A stretch of DNA of 10,353 nucleotides from Chloroflexota bacterium. Its GTDB lineage: Bacteria > Chloroflexota > UBA6077. A model generated the notes under the pieces. It saw only the letters and a list, made by a program, of their open reading frames with translations, made no database searches and had not been told where the DNA came from. The position numbers and the translations under genes are program-made. Below, piece by piece: positions 1-5,758 of the stretch. Location: positions 1 to 10,353 of the forward strand of contig JAJYNT010000488.1 in NCBI GenBank assembly GCA_021786215.1, written 5' to 3'. The number at the start of each line of letters is the position of its first letter. Position 1 is the first letter of the stretch.

Positions 1-301
1 TGCTGCCGTTAGACAGCTTTTCGGCCACCTCCTTGAACTTCAGGGCCGCTTTTCCCTTAGGTGTGCCCTCAGCTACAACGTGGGAGAATTTGACCACCAG
101 CTTCTGGGCTGGGGCCGCCTGCTGCGTCCCGCTCGCTGCGGGAGCACTCTGCCCGGCCGCGGGTTTGGCCGGAGCGGCGCTTTGCTCTGGAGCGCCGCCG
201 AACCGCTGGCACCCTGCCAGAAGGCCCGCGACCAGCACCACCGTGGCGACTGCAGACGATACGACTGCCATCCGTTTGCTGTGCCGGATACCCATTGACA
301 T
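1..301 (-). CDS. TRAP transporter substrate-binding lipoprotein, DctP-like (N-terminus only)
   Basis: This gene is cut off by the left edge of the window; about 100 N-terminal residues are visible. It starts at ATG 301, six bases after a strong AAGGAGGG site (315-308). A second in-frame ATG at 295 is less well spaced. Residues 1-31 form a lipoprotein signal: basic start (RHSKR), hydrophobic stretch, then a lipobox LLAGC with Cys31 as the predicted lipidation site. Residues 32-66 are a low-complexity Ala/Pro/Gln linker. The mature domain then begins KLVVKFSHVVAEGTPKGKAA, which matches the first strand and helix of DctP-type periplasmic binding proteins of TRAP transporters. Such proteins capture small organic acids outside the membrane and deliver them to a DctQM permease. 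The substrate cannot be read from this fragment, and DctQ/DctM would be expected to the left. The gene diverges from the ribosomal operon. Confidence 0.8.
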   Translation of the reverse strand, partial: MSMGIRHSKRMAVVSSAVATVVLVAGLLAGCQRFGGAPEQSAAPAKPAAGQSAPAASGTQQAAPAQKLVVKFSHVVAEGTPKGKAALKFKEVAEKLSNGS

Positions 302-490
302 GCCTTACCCTCCTTAACGGTCCATTATGGTGATGGCAACCCCGATTGGGATTCGCCCGTGGGCGCGTGGGAGCAGGGCAATTCGTCACAAGTTGGGGCC
401 GCAATGAATGAATAACGCCTCGACTCCAGCCGGCCTTGAGATGGGTTTTCCAACAGACAACTGGATCAGCGGGCCATCTTTGGCGGAAGT

Positions 491-510
491 GGACCCTGGC
501 ATTAGGGTCC
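491..510. other. Short perfect hairpin upstream of the ribosomal operon
   Basis: GGACCCT and AGGGTCC form a 7-bp perfect stem with a 6-nt loop. There is no T-tract on either strand. It could be part of the rpsM leader or a remnant of repeat DNA; the sequence does not decide between them. Confidence 0.35.
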
Positions 511-533
511 CTGCTAGCTGACGATGCTAGAGG

Positions 534-667
534 CTAGTGCTTCGACACAGTGAAGGTGATGGTTACTGTCATGCTGAGCGAAGCGAAGCATCTCCACATT
601 CCGCCGAGGAGATCCTTCGCTATCGCTCAGGATGACACTGGTCAGAACCATTGTGTCGCCGCACTAG
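534..667. repeat. 134-bp nested palindromic repeat, MITE-like
   Basis: The ends CTAGTGCTTCGACACA (534-549) and TGTGTCGCCGCACTAG (652-667) are inverted copies with two mismatches. Inside them lie inverted ATGGTT/AACCAT blocks. The core TGTCATGCTGAGCGAAGCG (from 567) is mirrored by CGCTCAGGATGACA (ending 637). The whole unit could fold into one long imperfect hairpin. It encodes no protein. The core sequence, CTGAGCGAAGCGAAG with its complement CTTCGCT..CGCTCAG, is a motif I recognise as recurring between genes in many environmental bacterial genomes. The size and terminal inverted repeats suggest a non-autonomous mobile element, but no target-site duplication is obvious. Confidence 0.7.
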
Positions 668-710
668 TCTGGACAACGGGACTCTTGGGATATAGAGAAA
701 GGAGGCGGTA

Positions 711-1094
711 GTGGCCCGTATTTCAGGGGTTGATATACCGCGAGACAAGCGAGTAGAGGTAGCCTTGACCTACATTTACGGTATCGGCCCGGCTACCAGC
801 CAGAAGATCCTTGGCAGGACCAGGATTAGTCCGGACACCAGGGTCAAGAACCTTACCGAAGACGAAGTAGCGCGACTGAGAGAGGCCATCGACCGCGAGT
901 ACAAGGTTGAGGGCGATTTGCGCCGAGAAGTCAACCTGAACATCAAGCGGCTGATTGAGATCGGTTGTTATCGTGGAGTCAGGCACAGGAGAGGGCTGCC
1001 GGTACATGGGCAGCGCACCAGGACCAACGCACGCACGAAGCGTGGTCCGAGGCGAACGGTAGCCGGACGCAAGAAGGCATCAGCGAAGAAGTAG
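711..1094 (+). CDS. rpsM: 30S ribosomal protein S13
   Basis: S13 sits in the head of the small subunit, contacts the P-site tRNA, and forms bridges to the 50S subunit. The 127-residue protein has the family's usual length. It starts [20 protein letters not shown], has the helix-turn YIYGIG (21-26), and has the conserved basic segment [20 protein letters not shown] (88-107) followed by the Lys/Arg-rich C-terminal tail that reaches toward tRNA. The start is GTG at 711, preceded by AAAGGAGG (699-706). It is the first gene of the ribosomal block. In many bacteria infA and rpmJ lie directly upstream; here a non-coding repeat and a divergent transport gene are found instead. A perfect hairpin follows the stop codon. 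Confidence 0.97.
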   Translation: MARISGVDIPRDKRVEVALTYIYGIGPATSQKILGRTRISPDTRVKNLTEDEVARLREAIDREYKVEGDLRREVNLNIKRLIEIGCYRGVRHRRGLPVHGQRTRTNARTKRGPRRTVAGRKKASAKK

Positions 1095-1101
1095 TCGGCG
1101 T

Positions 1102-1125
1102 GCTCTGGAGCGTACTCTCCAGAGC
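1102..1125 (+). other. Perfect 9-bp hairpin between rpsM and rpsK
   Basis: GCTCTGGAG (1102-1110) and CTCCAGAGC (1117-1125) form a perfect stem around the 6-nt loop CGTACT. No run of T follows, so it is not a standard intrinsic terminator. It lies 7 bases after the rpsM stop and 19 bases before the rpsK RBS. It may be an RNA processing site, a stability element or a regulatory fold. This role is an inference. Confidence 0.55.
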
Positions 1126-1158
1126 GGGCCGCAAGATTAGGCGCAAAAGGAGTATCGG

Positions 1159-1554
1159 TTGGCTGACAGGAGACGCGCACCGCGGGTCAGGAGAAGAGAG
1201 CGGAAGCAGGTTCCGCGTGGTAACGCCTACATTCAGTCGAGCTTCAACAATACCATTGTGACCATCACGGACCCCGACGGCAATGCCATTGCCTGGGGGA
1301 GTGCGGGAACCGCTGGGTTCAAGGGCTCCAGAAAGAGCACCCCTTATGCGGCGGGGCTGGCAGCCGAGGGTGCGGCCAGAAGGGCCATGGAGCACGGGCT
1401 GCGTCAGGTCGAGGTGTACGTGAAGGGCCCTGGGTCGGGACGTGAGGCGGCTATCAGGTCGTTGCAGGCTGCTGGGCTCACCATCAGTGCAATTACCGAT
1501 GTGACGCCCATCCCTCATAACGGGTGCCGTCCGCCCAAGAAGCGTCGCGTCTAG
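1159..1554 (+). CDS. rpsK: 30S ribosomal protein S11
   Basis: S11 lies on the platform of the 30S subunit, binds 16S rRNA near the 690 loop, and helps shape the E-site mRNA path. The 131-residue protein has an Arg-rich N-terminus and then the family signatures: [20 protein letters not shown] (22-41), [10 protein letters not shown] (56-65), [15 protein letters not shown] (88-102) and the C-terminal [18 protein letters not shown]. The start is TTG at 1159, six bases after AAAAGGAG (1145-1152). No ATG or GTG offers a better start that keeps the conserved region intact. The gene lies 64 bp after rpsM and is followed by a 169-bp gap filled by a repeat array. Confidence 0.96.
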   Translation: MADRRRAPRVRRRERKQVPRGNAYIQSSFNNTIVTITDPDGNAIAWGSAGTAGFKGSRKSTPYAAGLAAEGAARRAMEHGLRQVEVYVKGPGSGREAAIRSLQAAGLTISAITDVTPIPHNGCRPPKKRRV

Positions 1555-1563
1555 GAGATGAAG

Positions 1564-1709
1564 CAGTCAGCCGTCAGCAGTCAGCTATCAGCGAGGCTCG
1601 AATGGCGGCATTGACGGGAGTACTCGGGCGGCATGGCCAGCTCGAGATTGGTTGTTCTTTGCTAAGCACGTTCTTTGTGCTGGAAGCTGATAGCTGGAAG
1701 CTGATAGCT
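1564..1709. repeat. Inverted heptamer-array repeat in the rpsK-rpsD gap (copy A)
   Basis: The left tract (1564-1592) is a run of CAGTCAGC/CAGCTATCAGC-type units. The right tract (1679-1709) holds two copies of GCTGATAGCT spaced by GGAA. The tracts are inverted relative to each other (AGCTATCAGC versus GCTGATAGCT). About 86 bp of unique sequence lies between them. It ends just before the rpsD RBS at 1714, so it is a long-hairpin insert inside a ribosomal operon. A similar element occurs at 5162-5235. Confidence 0.75.
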
Positions 1710-1723
1710 AATCAGGAGGTCGG

Positions 1724-2350
1724 ATGGCAAGATACACGGATGCCGTGTGCCGGCTCTGCCGGCGACAGGGTGTGAAACTGTTCTTGAAGGGTGACAAGTG
1801 CTTCACCCCCAAGTGCCCGGTGGAACGCCGAGCCTACGCTCCTGGCGAACATGGACAGAGGCGGAGGAAGGTCTCGGAGTACGGGTCTCAGCTGAAAGAG
1901 AAGCAGAAGGTTCGCAACATTTATGGCGTGCTCGAGCAGCAGTTCCGGAAGCATTTCGAGGAGGCTGAGCGGCGCCCTGGCATCACGGGTGAGAATCTTC
2001 TGCAGATCCTCGAGATGAGGCTGGACAACGTGGTGTACCGATTCGGCTGGGCATCTTCACGGAATCAGGCCCGGCAGCTGGTTCGCCACGGGCATTTCAA
2101 GCTGCGTGGTCGGAAGACAGACATACCTTCGGCTCAAGTCAAGCCTGGAGACATCATTAGCGTTCACGATGGGAGTAGAGACAACGAGTACTTCCAGATG
2201 GTGATTCCCTCGATGGCCAAGAAGACCATTCCGAAGTGGTTGAGCTTGGACGCGGACGGGATGTCTGGACGTGTTCTGGCTGCGCCGTCTCGAGAAGAGA
2301 TAGACACCAACGTCAGCGAGCAACTGGTGGTGGAGTTCTACTCTAGGTAA
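1724..2350 (+). CDS. rpsD: 30S ribosomal protein S4, zinc-binding (C+) form
   Basis: S4 is a primary 16S rRNA binder that nucleates 30S assembly and influences decoding accuracy; in many bacteria it also represses its own operon. The 208-residue protein begins [16 protein letters not shown] and carries Cys9, Cys12, Cys26 and Cys31. This is the four-cysteine pattern of zinc-binding S4, unlike the cysteine-free form of some paralogues. The S4 RNA-binding domain follows from about residue 98: [20 protein letters not shown], then [20 protein letters not shown]. It starts at ATG 1724, four bases after AGGAGG (1714-1719). The RBS lies immediately downstream of repeat copy A. The S4-rpoA neighbourhood is the standard alpha-operon order. 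Any S4 autoregulatory site cannot be identified by eye. Confidence 0.97.
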   Translation: MARYTDAVCRLCRRQGVKLFLKGDKCFTPKCPVERRAYAPGEHGQRRRKVSEYGSQLKEKQKVRNIYGVLEQQFRKHFEEAERRPGITGENLLQILEMRLDNVVYRFGWASSRNQARQLVRHGHFKLRGRKTDIPSAQVKPGDIISVHDGSRDNEYFQMVIPSMAKKTIPKWLSLDADGMSGRVLAAPSREEIDTNVSEQLVVEFYSR

Positions 2351-2442
2351 GATCTCGAGGATGACAGTGTCACGGCTGGCCAGGAAGGGGAGAGATCCTT
2401 ACTGGAGCCGTTTCTCCCGGAATTACGAAGGAGGCTTCAGCC

Positions 2443-3540
2443 TTGCTGGAAACATATACGCCGAAGGTAGAAAGCATCAAGAGTAGCGAGAATCAGGGGA
2501 CCTTCCAGATCGATCCTCTCGAGCCTGGATATGGAGTTACCCTGGGCAATGCCCTGCGGCGGGTGTTGCTGTCATCGCTGCCCGGTGCGGCCGTGACTTC
2601 CATAAAGATTGATGGGGTCTATCACGAGTTTGCAACGGTCCCTGGTGTTCGTGAGGATACCACGGAACTGATCCTGAACGTCAAGAAGCTGCGGCTGAAG
2701 AGCTTCTCCGAACAACCGGTTCAGTTGCGCCTGCAGGCTAAGGGGCCGGGAGTAGTGACCGCCGCGGATATCGTGGCTCCCAGCGATGTGGAGGTAGTGA
2801 ATCCTGAGCTGCACCTGGCGACTCTGGACTCGCCGGAGGCTTCACTGGAGATGGAATTGGTTGTCGAGCAGGGAAAGGGTTACCTGCCGTCTGATGGTAG
2901 AGAGGCTCCTTCCATTGGGGTGATACCGATCGATGCCATCTTCACTCCTGTCCGGAGGGTCAATTACACCGTGGAGCACGTCCGGGTGGGCTCTCGGACC
3001 GACCTTGATCGGTTGGTGATGGACATCATCACTGATGGAACCATCAGTCCCACTGATGCCTTGAGCGAGAGTGCCAGCATCCTGGTTGGATATTTCTCAA
3101 TTTTCAGCGAGTTGGGTCAGGCTGGCAAGCGGGGCGAGAGGGCAGTGATTGGTGCCAGAGCTGCGGTAGGTAAGGATTACGAGCGACCCATCGAGGACCT
3201 TGACCTGTCGGTGCGGGCGTACAACTGTCTCAAGCGATCAGGGATCACCAAGATCGGCCAGTTGCTGGAAATGAGCGAGGAGGACCTCCTGGCTGTTCGC
3301 AACTTCGGTCAGAAGTCGCTGGACGAGCTGAAGCAGCGGCTTGAGGCGATGGGGTACACTACTCGCTCCGAGAGAGCTGGGGGCGTAGAGGAGGGCCGTC
3401 CCACTCCCGCTGAGACAGAGGGTATCGAGGAAGAAGAGGAAGCCGAAGGAGTCGACGAGGACGAGTTGACCGCGGAGGATGTTGGCCCCGGGGTCTATGA
3501 GCCCGAGGAAGTAGAGGCCGGCGTCGAAGACGAGGAGTAG
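2443..3540 (+). CDS. rpoA: DNA-directed RNA polymerase subunit alpha with an acidic C-terminal extension
   Basis: Alpha dimerises to scaffold beta/beta' assembly, and its C-terminal domain contacts UP elements and activators. The N-terminal domain (about 1-230) includes EPGYGVTLGNALRRVLLSSL (27-46). The alpha-CTD (about 246-305) contains LSVRAYNCLKRSGITKIGQL, with Arg258, Asn261 and Lys264 matching the DNA-contacting Arg265, Asn268 and Lys271 of E. coli. At 365 residues it is longer than the common 310-330. The excess is a Glu/Asp-rich tail from about residue 315 to the end, including EEEEEAEGVDEDE, that belongs to neither folded domain. The start is TTG 2443, eight bases after AAGGAGG (2428-2434). 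The gene follows rpsD by 92 bp and precedes rplQ by 20 bp, so it is probably co-transcribed with both. Confidence 0.97.
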   Translation: MLETYTPKVESIKSSENQGTFQIDPLEPGYGVTLGNALRRVLLSSLPGAAVTSIKIDGVYHEFATVPGVREDTTELILNVKKLRLKSFSEQPVQLRLQAKGPGVVTAADIVAPSDVEVVNPELHLATLDSPEASLEMELVVEQGKGYLPSDGREAPSIGVIPIDAIFTPVRRVNYTVEHVRVGSRTDLDRLVMDIITDGTISPTDALSESASILVGYFSIFSELGQAGKRGERAVIGARAAVGKDYERPIEDLDLSVRAYNCLKRSGITKIGQLLEMSEEDLLAVRNFGQKSLDELKQRLEAMGYTTRSERAGGVEEGRPTPAETEGIEEEEEAEGVDEDELTAEDVGPGVYEPEEVEAGVEDEE

Positions 3541-3560
3541 GTTAACGGAGGATCTGGCGA

Positions 3561-3914
3561 GTGAGACATCGTGTAGCTGGCCGAAAGCTGGGAAGGCCCA
3601 CGGATCACCGGCTGGCCCTGTATAGAAACCTGACCACCGATCTGCTGCGCTACGAGAAGATCCGAACGACCGAGGCCAAGGCCAAGGAAGTTAGGCGGCT
3701 GGCGGAGGAGATCATTACCAAAGCCAAGGGCGGGGAGTTGCATGCCCGGAGGCAGGCTTTGGCAGAGTTGTACGATCCCCAGGTGGTGGACAAGCTATTT
3801 GCCACCATCGCCCCCAGGTTCAAGGAACGGCCGGGCGGCTATACCAGGACCATAAAGATCGGCCCGCGGAAAGGTGACGCGGCGCTCGTGGTGCAGTTGG
3901 AGTTGGTGATCTAG
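3561..3914 (+). CDS. rplQ: 50S ribosomal protein L17
   Basis: L17 is a 50S protein near the exit of the polypeptide tunnel. The 117-residue product has the family's typical length. It starts [20 protein letters not shown], followed by [20 protein letters not shown], the conserved core, and ends with [20 protein letters not shown]. The start is GTG 3561, with GGAGG at 3547-3551, nine bases upstream. It lies 20 bp after rpoA, the usual alpha-operon arrangement. A stable hairpin follows in the gap to truA. Confidence 0.96.
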   Translation: MRHRVAGRKLGRPTDHRLALYRNLTTDLLRYEKIRTTEAKAKEVRRLAEEIITKAKGGELHARRQALAELYDPQVVDKLFATIAPRFKERPGGYTRTIKIGPRKGDAALVVQLELVI

Positions 3915-3928
3915 GCCGGTCCAGGGTA

Positions 3929-3954
3929 CGAGGCGCGGTGTAACGGGCGCCTCG
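3929..3954 (+). terminator. Hairpin between rplQ and truA (weak terminator or attenuator candidate)
   Basis: CGAGGCGC (3929-3936) and GCGCCTCG (3947-3954) form a perfect 8-bp GC-rich stem with a 10-nt loop. It is followed by ACCTTTCGG, which has only three Ts, so termination is probably partial at most. It sits at the classic end of the alpha operon, where truA, rplM and rpsI could be expressed at a different level. It also lies just before the truA start, which has no strong RBS. Confidence 0.4.
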
Positions 3955-3974
3955 ACCTTTCGGGGTTAGGGCTG

Positions 3975-4727
3975 TTGCGTAATCTTAGGGCGGTGGTCGA
4001 GTACGACGGTACCGACTATCATGGGTTCGCGATTCAGACGGGGTTGCGTTCGGTTCAGGGTGAGCTGGAGAGCGCGGTTGCCATGGTTACCGGGGTAAAG
4101 ACCCGGGTGGTGGGGTCGGGCAGAACCGATGCCGGCGCGCATGCTCTAGCTCAAGTGGTTTCCTTTCATACCGAGTCGCGACTTGCTCCTCTGGAGCTGA
4201 TGAGGGCCCTCAACGCCAACCTGCCGCCAGATCTGGTGGTGAAGCAGGTGGAGGAGGCGGAGGAGGGGTTTCACGCTCGAAGGAGCGCCCGGCGCCGGCA
4301 CTACCGTTACTCTTTGTGGAACGCTGACTTGCCCTCAGTGTTCACCAGGAGATACCGGCTTCATGTGTCGGGGTCTCTGGATCTGGAGGCGATGAACCAG
4401 GCCGCCGGCACCCTGGTGGGGACGCGGGATTTCTCCTGTTTCACCTATGGCGTGGCCCGGTTCCTGGCAGGAGGCCGGCGCCGAACCACGGTGCGAACGC
4501 TGTTCTCGGCCCGATGGCAGGGGACCCCGCCGGGGGTGGATTTCGATGTGGTGGGGACGGCGTTCCTGCCACACATGATCAGGAACATGGTGGGCGCAAT
4601 GCTGAGGGTTGGGCAGGGAAGGTTGGCGCCCCAGGAGTTTTGCGATCTGGTTGATCGTTCGGATCCGCAACTCTCGACGGTGAAGGCCCCGGCTCACGGT
4701 CTAATGCTGGTAGGAGTGGAGTACTAA
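3975..4727 (+). CDS. truA: tRNA pseudouridine(38-40) synthase TruA
   Basis: TruA converts uridines 38-40 in the tRNA anticodon stem-loop to pseudouridine. The 250-residue protein has the family's usual length and motifs. They are AVVEYDGTDYHGFAIQ (6-21), the catalytic loop GSGRTDAGAHALAQVVSF (48-65) with nucleophile Asp52, FHARRSARRRHYRY, and near the C-terminus FLPHMIRNMVGAMLRVGQGR. The chosen start is TTG 3975, which places the first beta strand correctly. Only a weak purine stretch (GGGGTTAGGG) precedes it, so translation may be modest or coupled to upstream genes. Its TAA stop overlaps the first As of the rplM RBS, which suggests coupling to rplM. The truA-rplM-rpsI order is common in several bacterial phyla. 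Confidence 0.96.
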   Translation: MRNLRAVVEYDGTDYHGFAIQTGLRSVQGELESAVAMVTGVKTRVVGSGRTDAGAHALAQVVSFHTESRLAPLELMRALNANLPPDLVVKQVEEAEEGFHARRSARRRHYRYSLWNADLPSVFTRRYRLHVSGSLDLEAMNQAAGTLVGTRDFSCFTYGVARFLAGGRRRTTVRTLFSARWQGTPPGVDFDVVGTAFLPHMIRNMVGAMLRVGQGRLAPQEFCDLVDRSDPQLSTVKAPAHGLMLVGVEY

Positions 4728-4736
4728 GGAGGGCGG

Positions 4737-5162
4737 GTGAAGACCTATAATCCTAAGGCCTCCGAGGTCGTCAGACGCTGGCACGTAATAGACGCATCTG
4801 GTCAGACGCTCGGTCGGCTCGCAACGCAGATAGCACAGTTGCTCAAGGGGAAGAACAAGCCTTACTACGTGCCGTACATGGACGTTGGGGACTTTGTGGT
4901 GGTGGTCAACGCCGAGAAGGTTCGAGTGACCGGGGACAAGCTGGGGCAGAAGCAGTATTACCGGCACTCCGGGTATCCAGGGGGGATCCGGTCGGTGTCG
5001 CTCGGCACACAGCTCAGTGTGCATCCCACCAGGGTGATCGAGCACGCGGTGCGGGGCATGCTGCCTCACAATGCGCTCGGGCGCGCCATGTATCGGAAAC
5101 TGAAAGTGTATGCTGGGCCCACGCACCCTCATAGCGCTCAGGTGACCCATCAAGAGAAATGA
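4737..5162 (+). CDS. rplM: 50S ribosomal protein L13
   Basis: L13 is an early-assembly 50S protein that binds 23S rRNA. The 141-residue protein contains [20 protein letters not shown], then [20 protein letters not shown], the motif [13 protein letters not shown], and [20 protein letters not shown] followed by [12 protein letters not shown]. All are standard L13 features, and the length is normal. The start is GTG 4737, preceded by AAGGAGGG (4726-4733) that begins inside the truA stop codon. The TGA stop at 5160-5162 overlaps the beginning of repeat copy B. It is paired with rpsI, the near-universal L13-S9 pair, but here repeat DNA separates them. Confidence 0.97.
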   Translation: MKTYNPKASEVVRRWHVIDASGQTLGRLATQIAQLLKGKNKPYYVPYMDVGDFVVVVNAEKVRVTGDKLGQKQYYRHSGYPGGIRSVSLGTQLSVHPTRVIEHAVRGMLPHNALGRAMYRKLKVYAGPTHPHSAQVTHQEK

Positions 5163-5235
5163 GCTATCAGCTATCAGCTATCAGCCCTGCTCTATCGCGG
5201 CTAGCTGAAAGCTGAAGACTGATGGCTGACAGCTT
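5162..5235. repeat. Inverted heptamer-array repeat in the rplM-rpsI gap (copy B)
   Basis: The left tract is three tandem copies of the 7-mer AGCTATC followed by AGC (about 5162-5185). After about 14 bp, the right tract (about 5200-5235) reads GCTAGCTGAAAGCTGAAGAC followed by TGATGGCTGACAGCT, a degenerate reverse complement of the left. The unit is therefore a compact hairpin. It uses the same heptamer vocabulary as copy A at 1564-1709, but its centre is much shorter. It ends three bases before the rpsI RBS. Confidence 0.75.
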
Positions 5236-5250
5236 CTAAAGGAGTTGGTT

Positions 5251-5646
5251 GTGGCTAACATGGATCAGATAGCAGCGGTGGGAAGGCGCAAGACCTCGGT
5301 GGCGCGGGTGGTGTTGGGACCAGGCACCGGTGCGATCACCATAAACGGTCTTGACCTGAAGGATCGATTTGCCAGGGCCGCGTGGCAAGAGATGGTCACG
5401 ATGCCGTTGAGGCTGACGAACACCCTTGGCAACTTCAGCGCTACGGTACGCGTCCACGGGGGCGGCGTTGTCGGCCAGGCGGGAGCGATCCGTCATGGCA
5501 TCGCGCGGGCTCTTTCCAAGGCCGATGAGAGCCTGAAGCCTGCCCTGAGGAAAGCGGGCTTGCTAACTCGGGATCCCAGGGTGAAAGAGCGCAAGAAGTA
5601 CGGCCTCAAGCGGGCCCGGAAGGCGCCTCAGTACACCAAGCGGTAA
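5251..5646 (+). CDS. rpsI: 30S ribosomal protein S9
   Basis: S9 is a 30S head protein whose basic C-terminal tail reaches the P-site tRNA. The protein has the N-terminal signature [20 protein letters not shown], the central Gly-rich segment [20 protein letters not shown] and the hallmark ending [18 protein letters not shown] choose GTG 5251 (131 residues), six bases after AAAGGAG (5238-5244). An in-frame TTG at 5245 directly abuts the RBS and is unlikely to be used. The ATG at 5260 is possible but farther away. This is the last gene of the ribosomal block; a strong hairpin follows at 5674-5696 and the next gene is convergent. Confidence 0.96.
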   Translation: MANMDQIAAVGRRKTSVARVVLGPGTGAITINGLDLKDRFARAAWQEMVTMPLRLTNTLGNFSATVRVHGGGVVGQAGAIRHGIARALSKADESLKPALRKAGLLTRDPRVKERKKYGLKRARKAPQYTKR

Positions 5647-5673
5647 TCTGAGGCTTTATGGACCAGGCGGATG

Positions 5674-5700
5674 GGGGCGATCAGGTGGATCGCCCCTATT
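5674..5700. terminator. Hairpin at the convergent end of rpsI and the phosphoribosyltransferase gene
   Basis: GGGGCGATC (5674-5682) and GATCGCCCC (5688-5696) form a perfect 9-bp stem with loop AGGTG. TATT follows on the plus strand. It lies 27 bp after the rpsI stop and 62 bp beyond the end of the convergent minus-strand gene. It probably ends the ribosomal transcript and may also stop the opposing one. The T-tract is short, so efficiency is uncertain. Confidence 0.65.
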
Positions 5701-5758
5701 GATTCGTGGCGAATCTCCTGTTCGGCCTCTTTGCCAAACGATTGGGGCGCCGCCCTCG

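Larger units (their letters stand above)
302..710. other. Divergent intergenic region before rpsM
   Basis: This 409-bp non-coding stretch separates the TRAP lipoprotein gene from rpsM. It holds the lipoprotein RBS (308-315), a 7-bp perfect hairpin GGACCCT/AGGGTCC (491-497 with 504-510), and a large nested palindrome (534-667, listed separately). The rpsM ribosome binding site is at 699-706. I found no convincing promoter. TGGACA (670-675) and TATAGA (691-696) are only 15 bp apart and would place the transcript start on the RBS, so they are unlikely to be the main promoter. Short ORFs across 33-404 are out of frame with the lipoprotein and look spurious. Confidence 0.6.

Noticed and set aside
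33..404. Three overlapping short ORFs on both strands at the left edge
   Set aside because: The minus-strand frame from ATG 301 has a strong RBS, a lipobox and DctP homology and runs off the edge. The other frames lack an RBS and recognisable content.
670..696. TGGACA and TATAGA as the rpsM promoter
   Set aside because: The spacing is only 15 bp and the start would fall on the ribosome binding site.
979..1518. 179-codon minus-strand ORF over rpsM and rpsK
   Set aside because: It lies opposite two certain ribosomal protein genes and its Arg/Pro/Ser-rich translation has no domain features; it is a shadow of GC-rich coding sequence.
1564..1709. Repeat arrays read as a CRISPR array
   Set aside because: The units are 7-10 bp, degenerate and inverted between arms, with no regular unique spacers and no cas genes in the window.
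1524..1775. Plus-strand ORF spanning the rpsK-rpsD gap
   Set aside because: It overlaps the end of rpsK and the start of rpsD out of frame and is mostly translated repeat DNA.
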